A program made the position numbers and the translations under genes. Under the pieces are notes generated by a model, which searched no databases, had not been told where the DNA came from, and worked only from the letters and a program-made list of their open reading frames with translations. From Streptococcus sp. bf_0095 (GTDB lineage Bacteria > Bacillota > Bacilli > Lactobacillales > Streptococcaceae), in NCBI RefSeq assembly GCF_004166885.1, contig NZ_RCYU01000001.1:372001-436000 (forward strand): a stretch of 64,000 nt of DNA. Direction: 5' to 3'. Of the stretch, positions 20,002-27,675 are shown in pieces (position 1 is the stretch's first letter; each line of letters starts with the position of its first letter).

Positions 20002-20021
20002 TGTATAGAGAGGAGAAAGGT

Positions 20022-21758
20022 ATGGGATATATTTGGTCCTATTTGAGAAAATATCCAAAATGGTTGTGTTTGAATTTTACAGCAGCCATCTTTTTTGTGA
20101 TTGTCAATCTCGGTTTGCCAACTGTTCTAGCTCGTATGATTGATGAGGGGATCAATCCGAGAGATATGGAACGGGTTTATTTTTGGGCCTGGATTATGTT
20201 TGGTGTGATCATTGTGGGGATTCTCGGTCGAATCGTTCTGGCCTATGCAGTTGGGAAGATCACTACCACCATGGTCATGGATATGCGAAATGACCTTTAT
20301 GAGAAGCTTCAGGAGTATTCTCACCACGAGTATGAAAAGATTGGGGTTTCTTCCTTGGTGACGCGAATGACCTCAGATGCCTTTGTCTTGATGCAGTTTT
20401 CTGATCAGATGTTGAAGCTTGGCGTCATCACTCCTATCATGATGCTGTCCAGTATTCTGTTAATTTTACAGACGAGTCCATCGCTTGCCTGGATTGTGGC
20501 GATTTCGATGCCATTTTTGGCTGTGGTCGTCTGGTATGTAGCTATCAAGACCAAACCTTTGTCAGAGAAGCAGCAGGAAACCCTGGATAAACTCAATCAA
20601 TATGCGCGCGAAAACCTTACGGGACTTCGGGTGATTCGTGCTTTTGCGCGTGAAGAATTCCAAGAAGAAAAATTTGGCCAAGCCAATGCAATCTATGCGG
20701 ACAACTCCAATAGACTCTTTAAATTGACCGGCTTGACGGAGCCGCTCTTTGTCCAAATCATCATCGCCATGATTGTAGCTATTGTGTGGTTCGCCTTAGA
20801 TCCCCTAGGCGATGGCAGTTTAGAAATCGGGAATCTTGTCGCCTTTATCGAATACAGTTTTCACGCCTTGCTTTCTTTTCTTTTCCTAGCTAATCTCTTT
20901 ACTATGTATCCACGGACGGCTGTCTCCAGTCATCGTTTGAAGGAAATCATGGATATGCCGATTTCTATCGATCCAAATGAAAATGGAGTTACTGAGACAG
21001 AAACCAAGGGTTATCTGGAGTTTGACAATGTAACCTTCGCCTATCCTGGTGAGACAGAGAGTCCAGTCCTTCATAATATTTCCTTTAAAGCTAAGCCGGG
21101 TGAGACCATTGCCTTTATCGGATCGACCGGTTCTGGGAAATCTTCTCTGGTCCAGCTCATTCCTCGATTCTATGATGTGACCCTAGGGAAAATCTTAGTG
21201 GATGGTGTAGATGTGCGTGATTTCAACATCAAAGCCTTGCGCCATAAGATCGGATTTATCCCACAGAAGGCCTTACTCTTCACGGGGACTATTGCTGAAA
21301 ACCTTCGTTACGGAAAAGAAGATGCCAGCATTGAGGAGCTAGATAAGGCAGCAGATGTGGCCCAAGCTAAAGAGTTTATCGAAAGCAAGGAAGAGCAGTT
21401 TGACACTCATTTAGCAGAAGGGGGAAGTAACCTTTCTGGTGGACAGAAACAACGTCTATCCATTGCGCGTGCAGTTGTTAAAGAGCCGGATATCTATATC
21501 TTTGATGATTCCTTCTCGGCTCTTGACTACAAGACAGATGCTACACTTAGAAAACGTCTCAAGGAAGTAACAGGAGATGCGACCGTCTTGATCGTAGCCC
21601 AGCGGGTTGGGACCATCATGGATGCGGATCAAATCATCGTCTTGGATCATGGAGAAATCGTCGGTCGTGGTACCCACGAGGAACTCCTGGCAACCAATGA
21701 AATCTACAGTGAGATCGCTCGCTCTCAGTTGAATAACCAATCATTAACAGAAGAATAG
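20022..21758 (+). CDS. Multidrug ABC exporter half-transporter, subunit A (PatA/LmrC/BmrC-like)
   Basis: A 578-aa membrane-ATPase fusion. The start at 20022 follows AGGAGAAAGG; the longer frame from 19980 runs through the attenuator. Six membrane helices (residues 1-310) precede a nucleotide-binding domain with Walker A G-S-T-G-S-G-K-S-S, Q-loop, signature NLSGGQKQR and Walker B I-F-D-D-S-F-S-A-L-D. The residue after the Walker B Asp is Asp instead of the catalytic Glu, as in the degenerate-site subunit of heterodimeric exporters. It is co-transcribed with subunit B, 13 bases downstream, and together they should extrude drugs from the inner leaflet. Confidence 0.88.
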   Translation: MGYIWSYLRKYPKWLCLNFTAAIFFVIVNLGLPTVLARMIDEGINPRDMERVYFWAWIMFGVIIVGILGRIVLAYAVGKITTTMVMDMRNDLYEKLQEYSHHEYEKIGVSSLVTRMTSDAFVLMQFSDQMLKLGVITPIMMLSSILLILQTSPSLAWIVAISMPFLAVVVWYVAIKTKPLSEKQQETLDKLNQYARENLTGLRVIRAFAREEFQEEKFGQANAIYADNSNRLFKLTGLTEPLFVQIIIAMIVAIVWFALDPLGDGSLEIGNLVAFIEYSFHALLSFLFLANLFTMYPRTAVSSHRLKEIMDMPISIDPNENGVTETETKGYLEFDNVTFAYPGETESPVLHNISFKAKPGETIAFIGSTGSGKSSLVQLIPRFYDVTLGKILVDGVDVRDFNIKALRHKIGFIPQKALLFTGTIAENLRYGKEDASIEELDKAADVAQAKEFIESKEEQFDTHLAEGGSNLSGGQKQRLSIARAVVKEPDIYIFDDSFSALDYKTDATLRKRLKEVTGDATVLIVAQRVGTIMDADQIIVLDHGEIVGRGTHEELLATNEIYSEIARSQLNNQSLTEE

Positions 21759-21771
21759 GAGGGAGGAGAAA

Positions 21772-23553
21772 ATGAAAGAAAAACGTTCCAGTTTTGTACG
21801 TCTTTGGGGCTATTTAAGAGCCTATCGTTTTGCCGTTATTTTCGCTACACTCCTAAAGATTCTGAGTGTGATCATGAGTGTTATTGAGCCCTATATTCTT
21901 GGACTCGCTATCACAGAATTGACCGCTAACCTGACAGATATGGCTAGAGGAGTAGCGGGAGCTGAGATTAACGCTGGCTATGTTGGTTGGGTCATGATCG
22001 TCTATCTCTTCCGTGGAGTTTTATATGAGCTTGGATCTTATTATTCCAACTATTTCATGACCAATGCCGTCCAAAGCATGATCGAGGATATGCGTAATGA
22101 CCTATCTGAAAAAATCAATCGCATCCCTGTTTCTTACTTTGATCAGCACCAATTCGGAGATCTTCTTGGTCGCTTTACCAGCGATGTCGAAACTGTTTCT
22201 AATGCCTTGCAGCAGTCCTTCCTTCAAATTGTGAATGCCATTTTCACCTTAAGCTTGGTCATCGCTATGGTGCTCTATCTCAACCTCACTTTGGGTCTAA
22301 TCGTGATTGCCTCTATCCCAATCACCTTCTTCGGTGCCCAGTTGATTATGAAGAAATCCCAGCCTTACTTTAAGGAGCAGGCTGATGTCCTTGGAGCTCT
22401 AAATGGTTTTGTTCAGGAAAACTTGAGTGGCTTCAACGTCTTAAAACTCTATGTACGGGAAGAATCATCGCAAGAAGACTTCCGTGACATTACCCGTCGA
22501 CTCCAGCAAGTTGGATTTAAAGCGAATTTTATTTCTGGACTGATGATGCCTATTCTGAATGCAATCTCTGATTTGACCTATCTTTTGGTCGCAGTTATTG
22601 GTGCTATTCAAGTTCTTGCAGGTCGTCTGACAGTAGGGAACATGCAGGCTTTTGTCCAGTATGTTTGGCAGATCAATCAGCCTATTCAAAACTTGAGCCA
22701 GTTGGCTGGAACCTTGCAAAGTGCCAAATCTTCACTGGATCGTGTCTTCCAAGTCCTTGATGAACCAGATGAAGTACTCGGTAAAAATGAAGCTCTATAC
22801 AAGGAATTGACTGGACAGGTTAGCTTTAACCATGTGGACTTCCAATATGTGGAAGATAAGCCATTGATCCGTGATTTTAACCTGGAGGTCAAGCCTGGTG
22901 AGATGGTGGCCATTGTCGGACCGACAGGGGCTGGGAAAACCACGCTCATCAATCTGCTGATGCGTTTCTACGATGTGACCAAGGGGGCTATTACGGTAGA
23001 TGGGCATGATATCCGCGACCTATCTCGCCAAGATTATCGCAAGCAGTTTGGGATGGTTCTTCAGGATGCTTGGCTTTATGAAGGGACCATTAAAGAAAAT
23101 CTGCGCTTTGGAAACTTGGATGCAACAGACGAAGAGATTGTCGCTGCTGCCAAAGCTGCCAATGTAGACCACTTTATCCGGACGCTTCCGGGGGGCTACA
23201 ATATGGAGATGAACCAAGAGTCTAGTAATATTTCTTTGGGACAGAAGCAGTTGTTGACCATTGCGCGTGCCCTGCTAGCTGATCCTAAAATTTTGATTTT
23301 GGATGAGGCGACGTCTTCAGTGGATACCCGTCTGGAACTCTTGATTCAAAAGGCTATGAAGAACTTGATGAAGGGACGGACTAGCTTTGTCATTGCTCAC
23401 CGCTTGTCTACAATCCAAGAAGCGGATAAGATTTTAGTTCTTAAAGAGGGGCAAATCATCGAACAGGGGAACCATGAGTCTCTTTTGGAAGCAAAAGGAT
23501 TCTATTACGACTTGTACATGAGCCAATTTTCCAAGAAAGTAGAAGCTCAATAA
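21772..23553 (+). CDS. Multidrug ABC exporter half-transporter, subunit B (PatB/LmrD/BmrD-like)
   Basis: A 593-aa partner of the preceding subunit, with an N-terminal six-helix domain, a short extracellular insertion near residues 60-70, and a C-terminal ATPase. Walker A is G-P-T-G-A-G-K-T-T and Walker B I-L-D-E-A-T-S-S-V-D keeps the catalytic Glu. The signature is altered to N-I-S-L-G-Q-K-Q, lacking the second Gly. With the altered Walker B of subunit A, this gives one working and one degenerate ATP site, the pattern of LmrCD/BmrCD/PatAB heterodimers. AGGAGG precedes the start, and a hairpin terminator follows. Confidence 0.9.
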   Translation: MKEKRSSFVRLWGYLRAYRFAVIFATLLKILSVIMSVIEPYILGLAITELTANLTDMARGVAGAEINAGYVGWVMIVYLFRGVLYELGSYYSNYFMTNAVQSMIEDMRNDLSEKINRIPVSYFDQHQFGDLLGRFTSDVETVSNALQQSFLQIVNAIFTLSLVIAMVLYLNLTLGLIVIASIPITFFGAQLIMKKSQPYFKEQADVLGALNGFVQENLSGFNVLKLYVREESSQEDFRDITRRLQQVGFKANFISGLMMPILNAISDLTYLLVAVIGAIQVLAGRLTVGNMQAFVQYVWQINQPIQNLSQLAGTLQSAKSSLDRVFQVLDEPDEVLGKNEALYKELTGQVSFNHVDFQYVEDKPLIRDFNLEVKPGEMVAIVGPTGAGKTTLINLLMRFYDVTKGAITVDGHDIRDLSRQDYRKQFGMVLQDAWLYEGTIKENLRFGNLDATDEEIVAAAKAANVDHFIRTLPGGYNMEMNQESSNISLGQKQLLTIARALLADPKILILDEATSSVDTRLELLIQKAMKNLMKGRTSFVIAHRLSTIQEADKILVLKEGQIIEQGNHESLLEAKGFYYDLYMSQFSKKVEAQ

Positions 23554-23560
23554 AACCGTC

Positions 23561-23586
23561 AAAAAAGAGCAGTCGCTCTTTTTTGT
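23561..23586 (+). terminator. Terminator of the ABC exporter operon
   Basis: AAAAAAGAGC/GCTCTTTTTT perfect 10-bp stem with a 4-base loop. Confidence 0.92.
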
Positions 23587-23673
23587 TAGGCAAAACACTT
23601 CATTTTGTTAGAAGTCGGATTTCTTGAAGGTGGTTGTTTTATTTGCTATAATCGTAGCAGAAATGGAGGCTTT

Positions 23674-24228
23674 ATGCGCTTAACCAGCCAATTAATCACT
23701 GAAACGTTCCCAGATTTGGATAAGGTCGAAAGGCTTAACATTGAAGCTTTTCCAGAAGAGGAACGGATTCCTTTATCGGAGTTTTTACGCTATACGGATA
23801 ATGATGACGCTCACTTTTTCGCTTTTTACAATGAGGAAGAATTTGTCGGATTTGCCTTTGCTATTTCAAATGCTAAGGCCTTTTACGTCAGTTTCTTTGC
23901 CATTATGCCTCACTTGCGGAGTCACGGCTATGGTCAAGAAATTATTGAAAAATTAGTGGAATTTTACCAACGGACCATGTTGTTAGAAGTTGAGCGATTG
24001 GATGAAGAATGTGATAATCTAGAGCAACGTCAAGCTCGGATGGATTTCTATATCCGAAATGGCTTTAAAACAGCCAATGCTTTTCTTGAATACGAAGACC
24101 TTAGTTTCGAGATTCTCTACCGAGGAGAGGGCTTCGATGAGGAGGCCTATCGTGATATCTTCCGTAAACTTCAGGAAGAGAATTATTTTGATTTCCGCAT
24201 CCAATACCGACGCTTTAGTGAAGATTAA
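23674..24228 (+). CDS. GNAT-family N-acetyltransferase
   Basis: A 184-aa cytoplasmic protein of the acetyl-CoA-dependent GNAT fold. The acetyl-CoA-binding region is seen as F-F-A-I-M-P-H-L-R-S-H-G-Y-G-Q (about residues 72-87), where the usual R-x-x-G-x-G/A pattern is R-S-H-G-Y-G. An L-E-V-E strand and the late D-F-Y-I-R-N-G-F motif follow. The start at 23674 is used because GGAGG lies 6 bases before it; the longer upstream frame has no ribosome binding site. The acceptor substrate is unknown. It is transcribed alone, with a long terminator hairpin behind it. Confidence 0.85.
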   Translation: MRLTSQLITETFPDLDKVERLNIEAFPEEERIPLSEFLRYTDNDDAHFFAFYNEEEFVGFAFAISNAKAFYVSFFAIMPHLRSHGYGQEIIEKLVEFYQRTMLLEVERLDEECDNLEQRQARMDFYIRNGFKTANAFLEYEDLSFEILYRGEGFDEEAYRDIFRKLQEENYFDFRIQYRRFSED

Positions 24229-24233
24229 AAACA

Positions 24234-24276
24234 AAAAGTGCTCCTCTGTTAGATAGCAGAGAAGCACTTTTTTAAT
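24234..24276 (+). terminator. Terminator after the GNAT gene
   Basis: Sixteen-base arms (AAAAAGTGCT-C-CTCTG against CAGAG-A-AGCACTTTTT, one mismatch) with an 8-base loop. Confidence 0.9.
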
Positions 24277-24423
24277 TAATGGATGAAGAAGTATATAAGA
24301 ATCTACAGTAGAGTCTTCTTTGTCTTAAGTTATTTTTAAATGCAATTATTCCAGTAAAAAGAATTGCCGTGGTGGAAGAAAGCTGATATACTAGATAAGA
24401 TTGAAAAATGTAAAGGAGAACAC

Positions 24424-25743
24424 ATGTTACGAAAAGGTTCCTTAACAGGTTTACTGTTATTTGGTATTTTCTTCGGTGCAGGGAACTTAATCTTTCCGCC
24501 TGCACTAGGTGCCCAATCGGGTAGCCATTTTTTGCCAGCTATTGCTGGATTTGTCTTATCAGGAGTAGGAATTGCGATTATTACCTTGATCATTGGGACG
24601 CTCAATCCTAAAGGCTATATTCATGAGATTTCACGTAAAATCGCCCCTTGGTTTGCTATCGTTTATCTAGTAGCCTTGTACCTCTCTATTGGCCCTTTCT
24701 TTGCCATTCCGAGAACGGCTACCGTTTCCTACGAAGTTGGGATTGCCCCCTTGTTAGGAAATTCAAGTGGAAAACTTAGTCTCTTCGTTTTCACCTTGGT
24801 TTATTTCTGTTTAGCCTATTTGATTGCCCTTCATCCTTCTAAAATCTTAGATAGTATTGGTCGGATTTTAACTCCTGTCTTTGCTATCTTGATTGTTGTA
24901 TTGGTTGTCCTCGGCACCCTCAAATACAGCGGACACGCGCCACAAGTAGCAACAGAAGCCTACCAAGCATCTGCCTTTGGTCAAGGTTTCCTTGAAGGGT
25001 ATAATACCTTGGATGCCCTCGCTTCAGTGGCCTTTAGTGTGATTGCGGTAACCACCCTCAATCAACTTGGTTTCACCAGCAAGAAGGAATACATTAAAAC
25101 CATCTGGATCGTTGGGATTGTCGTAGCCATTGGCTTTAGTATTTTATACATTGGTTTGGGTTACCTTGGAAATCATTTCCCAATTCCAGCAAAAGTAATG
25201 GCATCTGATGCCAATAAAGGGGTCTATGTCCTTTCAGAAGCGACCAAGGCTATCTTTGGCCCAGCTGCTCAAATCTTCCTTGCGGGTATGGTGACGGTGA
25301 CTTGCTTCACTACAACAGCCGGTTTGATCGTGTCAACAGGGGAATTCTTCCATAATACCTTCCCTAAAATCTCTTACAAGGTCTATGCGACAATCTTCAC
25401 TTTGATTGGTTTTGCGATTGCCAATCTTGGCTTGAGCGCCATTATTGCCTATTCATTACCTGTCTTGATGATCCTCTATCCAATCACCATTACTATTGTG
25501 TTGATTGTGATTGTAAACAAATTTACTCAACTATCAAAACCAGGAATGCAACTAACTATTTTCTTAGTTAGCTTGGTGGCGATTGCAGATGTTCTTGCAA
25601 GCACCTTCAAATTTACAGGTCTGGCAAACGTCATTAAAACTTTACCATTTGCTGCCCAATCCCTCCCATGGTTACTCCCAGCAGTAGTTGGTATTGTCCT
25701 CTCTCTTTTCTTGCCAAATAAACAAAGTGCAGAAGAAGAATAA
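24424..25743 (+). CDS. brnQ: Branched-chain amino acid transporter, LIVCS/BrnQ family
   Basis: A 439-aa carrier with about twelve membrane helices that imports leucine, isoleucine or valine with Na+ or H+. The N-terminal motif L-L-F-G-I-F-F-G-A-G-N-L-I-F-P-P is characteristic of BrnQ, as is S-I-G-P-F-F-A-I-P-R-T-A-T-V-S-Y-E near residue 90. The ATG at 24424 follows AAAGGAG closely; the frame extends further upstream without a site. The gene is monocistronic and ends in a hairpin that has been duplicated by, or with, the repeat element beyond it. No CodY box was recognised upstream. Confidence 0.93.
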   Translation: MLRKGSLTGLLLFGIFFGAGNLIFPPALGAQSGSHFLPAIAGFVLSGVGIAIITLIIGTLNPKGYIHEISRKIAPWFAIVYLVALYLSIGPFFAIPRTATVSYEVGIAPLLGNSSGKLSLFVFTLVYFCLAYLIALHPSKILDSIGRILTPVFAILIVVLVVLGTLKYSGHAPQVATEAYQASAFGQGFLEGYNTLDALASVAFSVIAVTTLNQLGFTSKKEYIKTIWIVGIVVAIGFSILYIGLGYLGNHFPIPAKVMASDANKGVYVLSEATKAIFGPAAQIFLAGMVTVTCFTTTAGLIVSTGEFFHNTFPKISYKVYATIFTLIGFAIANLGLSAIIAYSLPVLMILYPITITIVLIVIVNKFTQLSKPGMQLTIFLVSLVAIADVLASTFKFTGLANVIKTLPFAAQSLPWLLPAVVGIVLSLFLPNKQSAEEE

Positions 25744-25755
25744 GTCGTCAATTGA

Positions 25756-25780
25756 ACTCCAAAGTGATATGCTTTGGAGT
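25756..25780 (+). terminator. Hairpin after brnQ (first copy of a duplicated hairpin)
   Basis: ACTCCAAAG/CTTTGGAGT with a 7-base loop but no T-run. A second copy at 26046-26072 has the T-run and would be the working terminator. Confidence 0.7.
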
Positions 25781-26069
25781 TAGAAAGTAGACAAACTGTA
25801 TTATATCCAGTAACCTAAGTGATGCTGAAAAAAATATAATGATAAACACTGAGCTCGTTAGGCTCATTCAAACATACACTGAAACTTTCCGCCGTGAGAA
25901 AAGTGCTAGAAACACTGTTGTTTCTAGCACTCGGGAGTTTTGAGACCTCAGGCTCAAAACTAAGTCATGGAACTTCTTCGAAGTTCGCTGACGTCCGTAC
26001 TCACTTAAGGAAAAGATTCTAGAATGACTTTGTTTTTAATCTGATTCCAAAGTGATATGCTTTGGAGTT
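25758..26069. repeat. Multi-hairpin repeat element flanked by a 24-bp direct repeat
   Basis: Identical 24-bp copies at 25758-25781 and 26046-26069 flank 264 bp. The interior has three strong hairpins: GTGCTAGAAACA/TGTTTCTAGCAC (25903-25930), GTTTTGAG/CTCAAAAC (25937-25960) and GAACTTC/GAAGTTC (25970-25986). A diverged copy of the same interior lies in reverse orientation at 53236-53350. No coding sequence is present. It looks like a small mobile or MITE-like element, or a structured intergenic repeat, that landed in the brnQ terminator. Confidence 0.7.
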
Positions 26070-26072
26070 TTT
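26046..26072 (+). terminator. Second copy of the brnQ hairpin, with T-run
   Basis: Same CCAAAG/CTTTGG core as at 25756, here followed by five T residues, so it should terminate transcription from brnQ. Confidence 0.75.
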
Positions 26073-26190
26073 GTTTGGCTTTGAAACTAGTTTCTAAATG
26101 ATCGTTTAGAAATCAAAGCGTAGCAGAAATTTTTAATTTAGGAGTTGGAATGTTATACTAGTTGTAGCATATCAATATACGGAGTGTTTT

Positions 26191-26898
26191 ATGAATCAAA
26201 TCGTTTTCTCCTTCACTGTCTTTCTGGCAGGGATTCTCTCTTTTTTCTCTCCTTGTGTCTTTCCTTTGCTTCCGGTATACATCGGGGTTTTGCTAGGAAG
26301 TGATCAGGAAAAATCCATCCAAATTTTCGGGAAGAAGATTCGCTGGCATGGTCTTGTAAAGACCTTGTGTTTCATCGCAGGGATTTCTGTTATTTTCCTC
26401 ATTATTGGTTTCGGGGCAGGTTTGCTTGGTCAAATTATGTATACCAACTGGTTCCGATACCTGATGGGAGCGCTGATTATTATTCTTGGCCTTCATCAGA
26501 TGGAAGTCTTTCACTTTAACTTCTTAGAAAAGCAAAAGACAATGGATTTCGGGGCGAACAAGCACAAGAATGAATTACTTTCAGCTTTTCTGCTTGGGCT
26601 TGGTTTTAGCTTTGGCTGGACGCCATGTATCGGTCCGGTTCTAGGCTCTGTCCTTGCCTTAGCAGCATCCAATGGTCAAGATGCCCTCATGGGTGCTCTC
26701 TATCTCTTTATCTATACACTAGGGATGGCTATTCCGTTTTTACTTTTGGCCTTAGCGTCTGGGATTGTTCTCCCATACTTTAATCGTCTAAAACCCCATC
26801 TCTTGTTACTGAAGAAAATTGGTGGATTGATTATCATCATTATGGGGATTTTGTTACTCTTGGGACAATTGAATAGCTTGTCTGCTATCTTTTCATAA
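26191..26898 (+). CDS. ccdA: CcdA-family thiol:disulfide electron carrier
   Basis: A 235-aa six-helix membrane protein that passes reducing equivalents from cytoplasmic thioredoxin to extracellular thioredoxin-like lipoproteins. The two redox cysteines lie in F-F-S-P-C-V-F-P-L-L-P (near residue 23) and G-W-T-P-C-I-G-P-V-L (near residue 146), the standard pair. A thioredoxin-like lipoprotein gene follows after 22 bases, which names the partner. The pair corresponds to the CcdA/Etrx systems of pneumococcus, which keep surface methionine sulfoxide reductase reduced; no msrAB gene is adjacent here. Confidence 0.92.
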   Translation: MNQIVFSFTVFLAGILSFFSPCVFPLLPVYIGVLLGSDQEKSIQIFGKKIRWHGLVKTLCFIAGISVIFLIIGFGAGLLGQIMYTNWFRYLMGALIIILGLHQMEVFHFNFLEKQKTMDFGANKHKNELLSAFLLGLGFSFGWTPCIGPVLGSVLALAASNGQDALMGALYLFIYTLGMAIPFLLLALASGIVLPYFNRLKPHLLLLKKIGGLIIIIMGILLLLGQLNSLSAIFS

Positions 26899-26920
26899 AT
26901 TAAATGGAGGTTTACTCATT

Positions 26921-27493
26921 ATGAAAGTTATTAAATACGCCTGTTTTTCGCTTCTTTCTCTATCCATTCTGACTGCTTGCTCTATGAATCGGTCCGAAGG
27001 TGGCATGAACAATCAATCCATGGATAATCAATCAATGACCAATACTAGCACAAGTAAACATCCTTTAGTAGGAAAAGAAGCTAGTGACTTCGAGCTAAAG
27101 GATATGAAGGGGAATACGGTCAAACTTTCAGACTATAGAGGCAAAAAGGTTTACTTGAAATTCTGGGCAACTTGGTGTGGTCCTTGCCGGCAAAGTATGC
27201 CTGAACTGAATAAACTGGTCGAAGAAAAGGACCGAGACTTTGAGATTCTTACCGTTATGGCACCGGGGATGCAAGGGGAAAAAACTGAAGAAGAGTTCGT
27301 CAAATGGTTTGCCGAACAAGACTATCAATCAGTTCCTGTTTTGTACAATCCGGATGGATCTGCCTTTATGAATTACCAAGTCCGTTCGATCCCTACGGAA
27401 GTCTTTATCGATAGCCAAGGAAAGATTGGACATGTTCAATTAGGGGCAATTTCAAACGAAGATGCTAAGAAGATTATCAAAGAGTTGAAATAA
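26921..27493 (+). CDS. Extracellular thioredoxin-like lipoprotein (TlpA/Etrx type)
   Basis: A 190-aa surface lipoprotein that reduces oxidised exported proteins. The signal ends in lipobox L-T-A-C (Cys near residue 20). A Met/Asn/Ser-rich linker (residues 22-45) precedes an AhpC/TSA-thioredoxin fold with the active site W-A-T-W-C-G-P-C-R (near residue 88) and the cis-Pro loop R-S-I-P-T-E-V (near residue 155). It is paired with ccdA upstream, translated from GGAGG. The structured repeat begins right at its stop codon and supplies the terminator. Confidence 0.92.
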   Translation: MKVIKYACFSLLSLSILTACSMNRSEGGMNNQSMDNQSMTNTSTSKHPLVGKEASDFELKDMKGNTVKLSDYRGKKVYLKFWATWCGPCRQSMPELNKLVEEKDRDFEILTVMAPGMQGEKTEEEFVKWFAEQDYQSVPVLYNPDGSAFMNYQVRSIPTEVFIDSQGKIGHVQLGAISNEDAKKIIKELK

Positions 27494-27674
27494 AAGAGGC
27501 TGGGACAAAAGTCCTAGCCTCTCAATTGTCTTTGGATGTCGAGCAAGACGCAGTGGTTGAGTGGGCTCTACTACGCTGATTTCATCAGCTTTTACAGCCC
27601 TACTCAACTGTGCGGAGGTGGGACGACGAAATCGAATTCTAATGAATTACCGATTTCTGTCCCACTCTCTTTTT
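27494..27674 (+). repeat. Structured intergenic repeat element, copy 2
   Basis: About 180 bp, nearly identical to the copy at 44817. Stem 1 is GAGGCTGGGAC/GTCCTAGCCTC. Stem 2 has outer arms GTTGAGT and ACTCAAC with GGGCT/AGCCC inside. Stem 3 is GTGGGAC...GTCCCAC, containing GAAATCG/CGATTTC, followed by T residues. The element begins at the tlpA stop and ends 1 base before the stop of the converging flavin operon, so it terminates the former and may also meet transcripts of the latter. Confidence 0.88.
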
Positions 27675-27675
27675 A

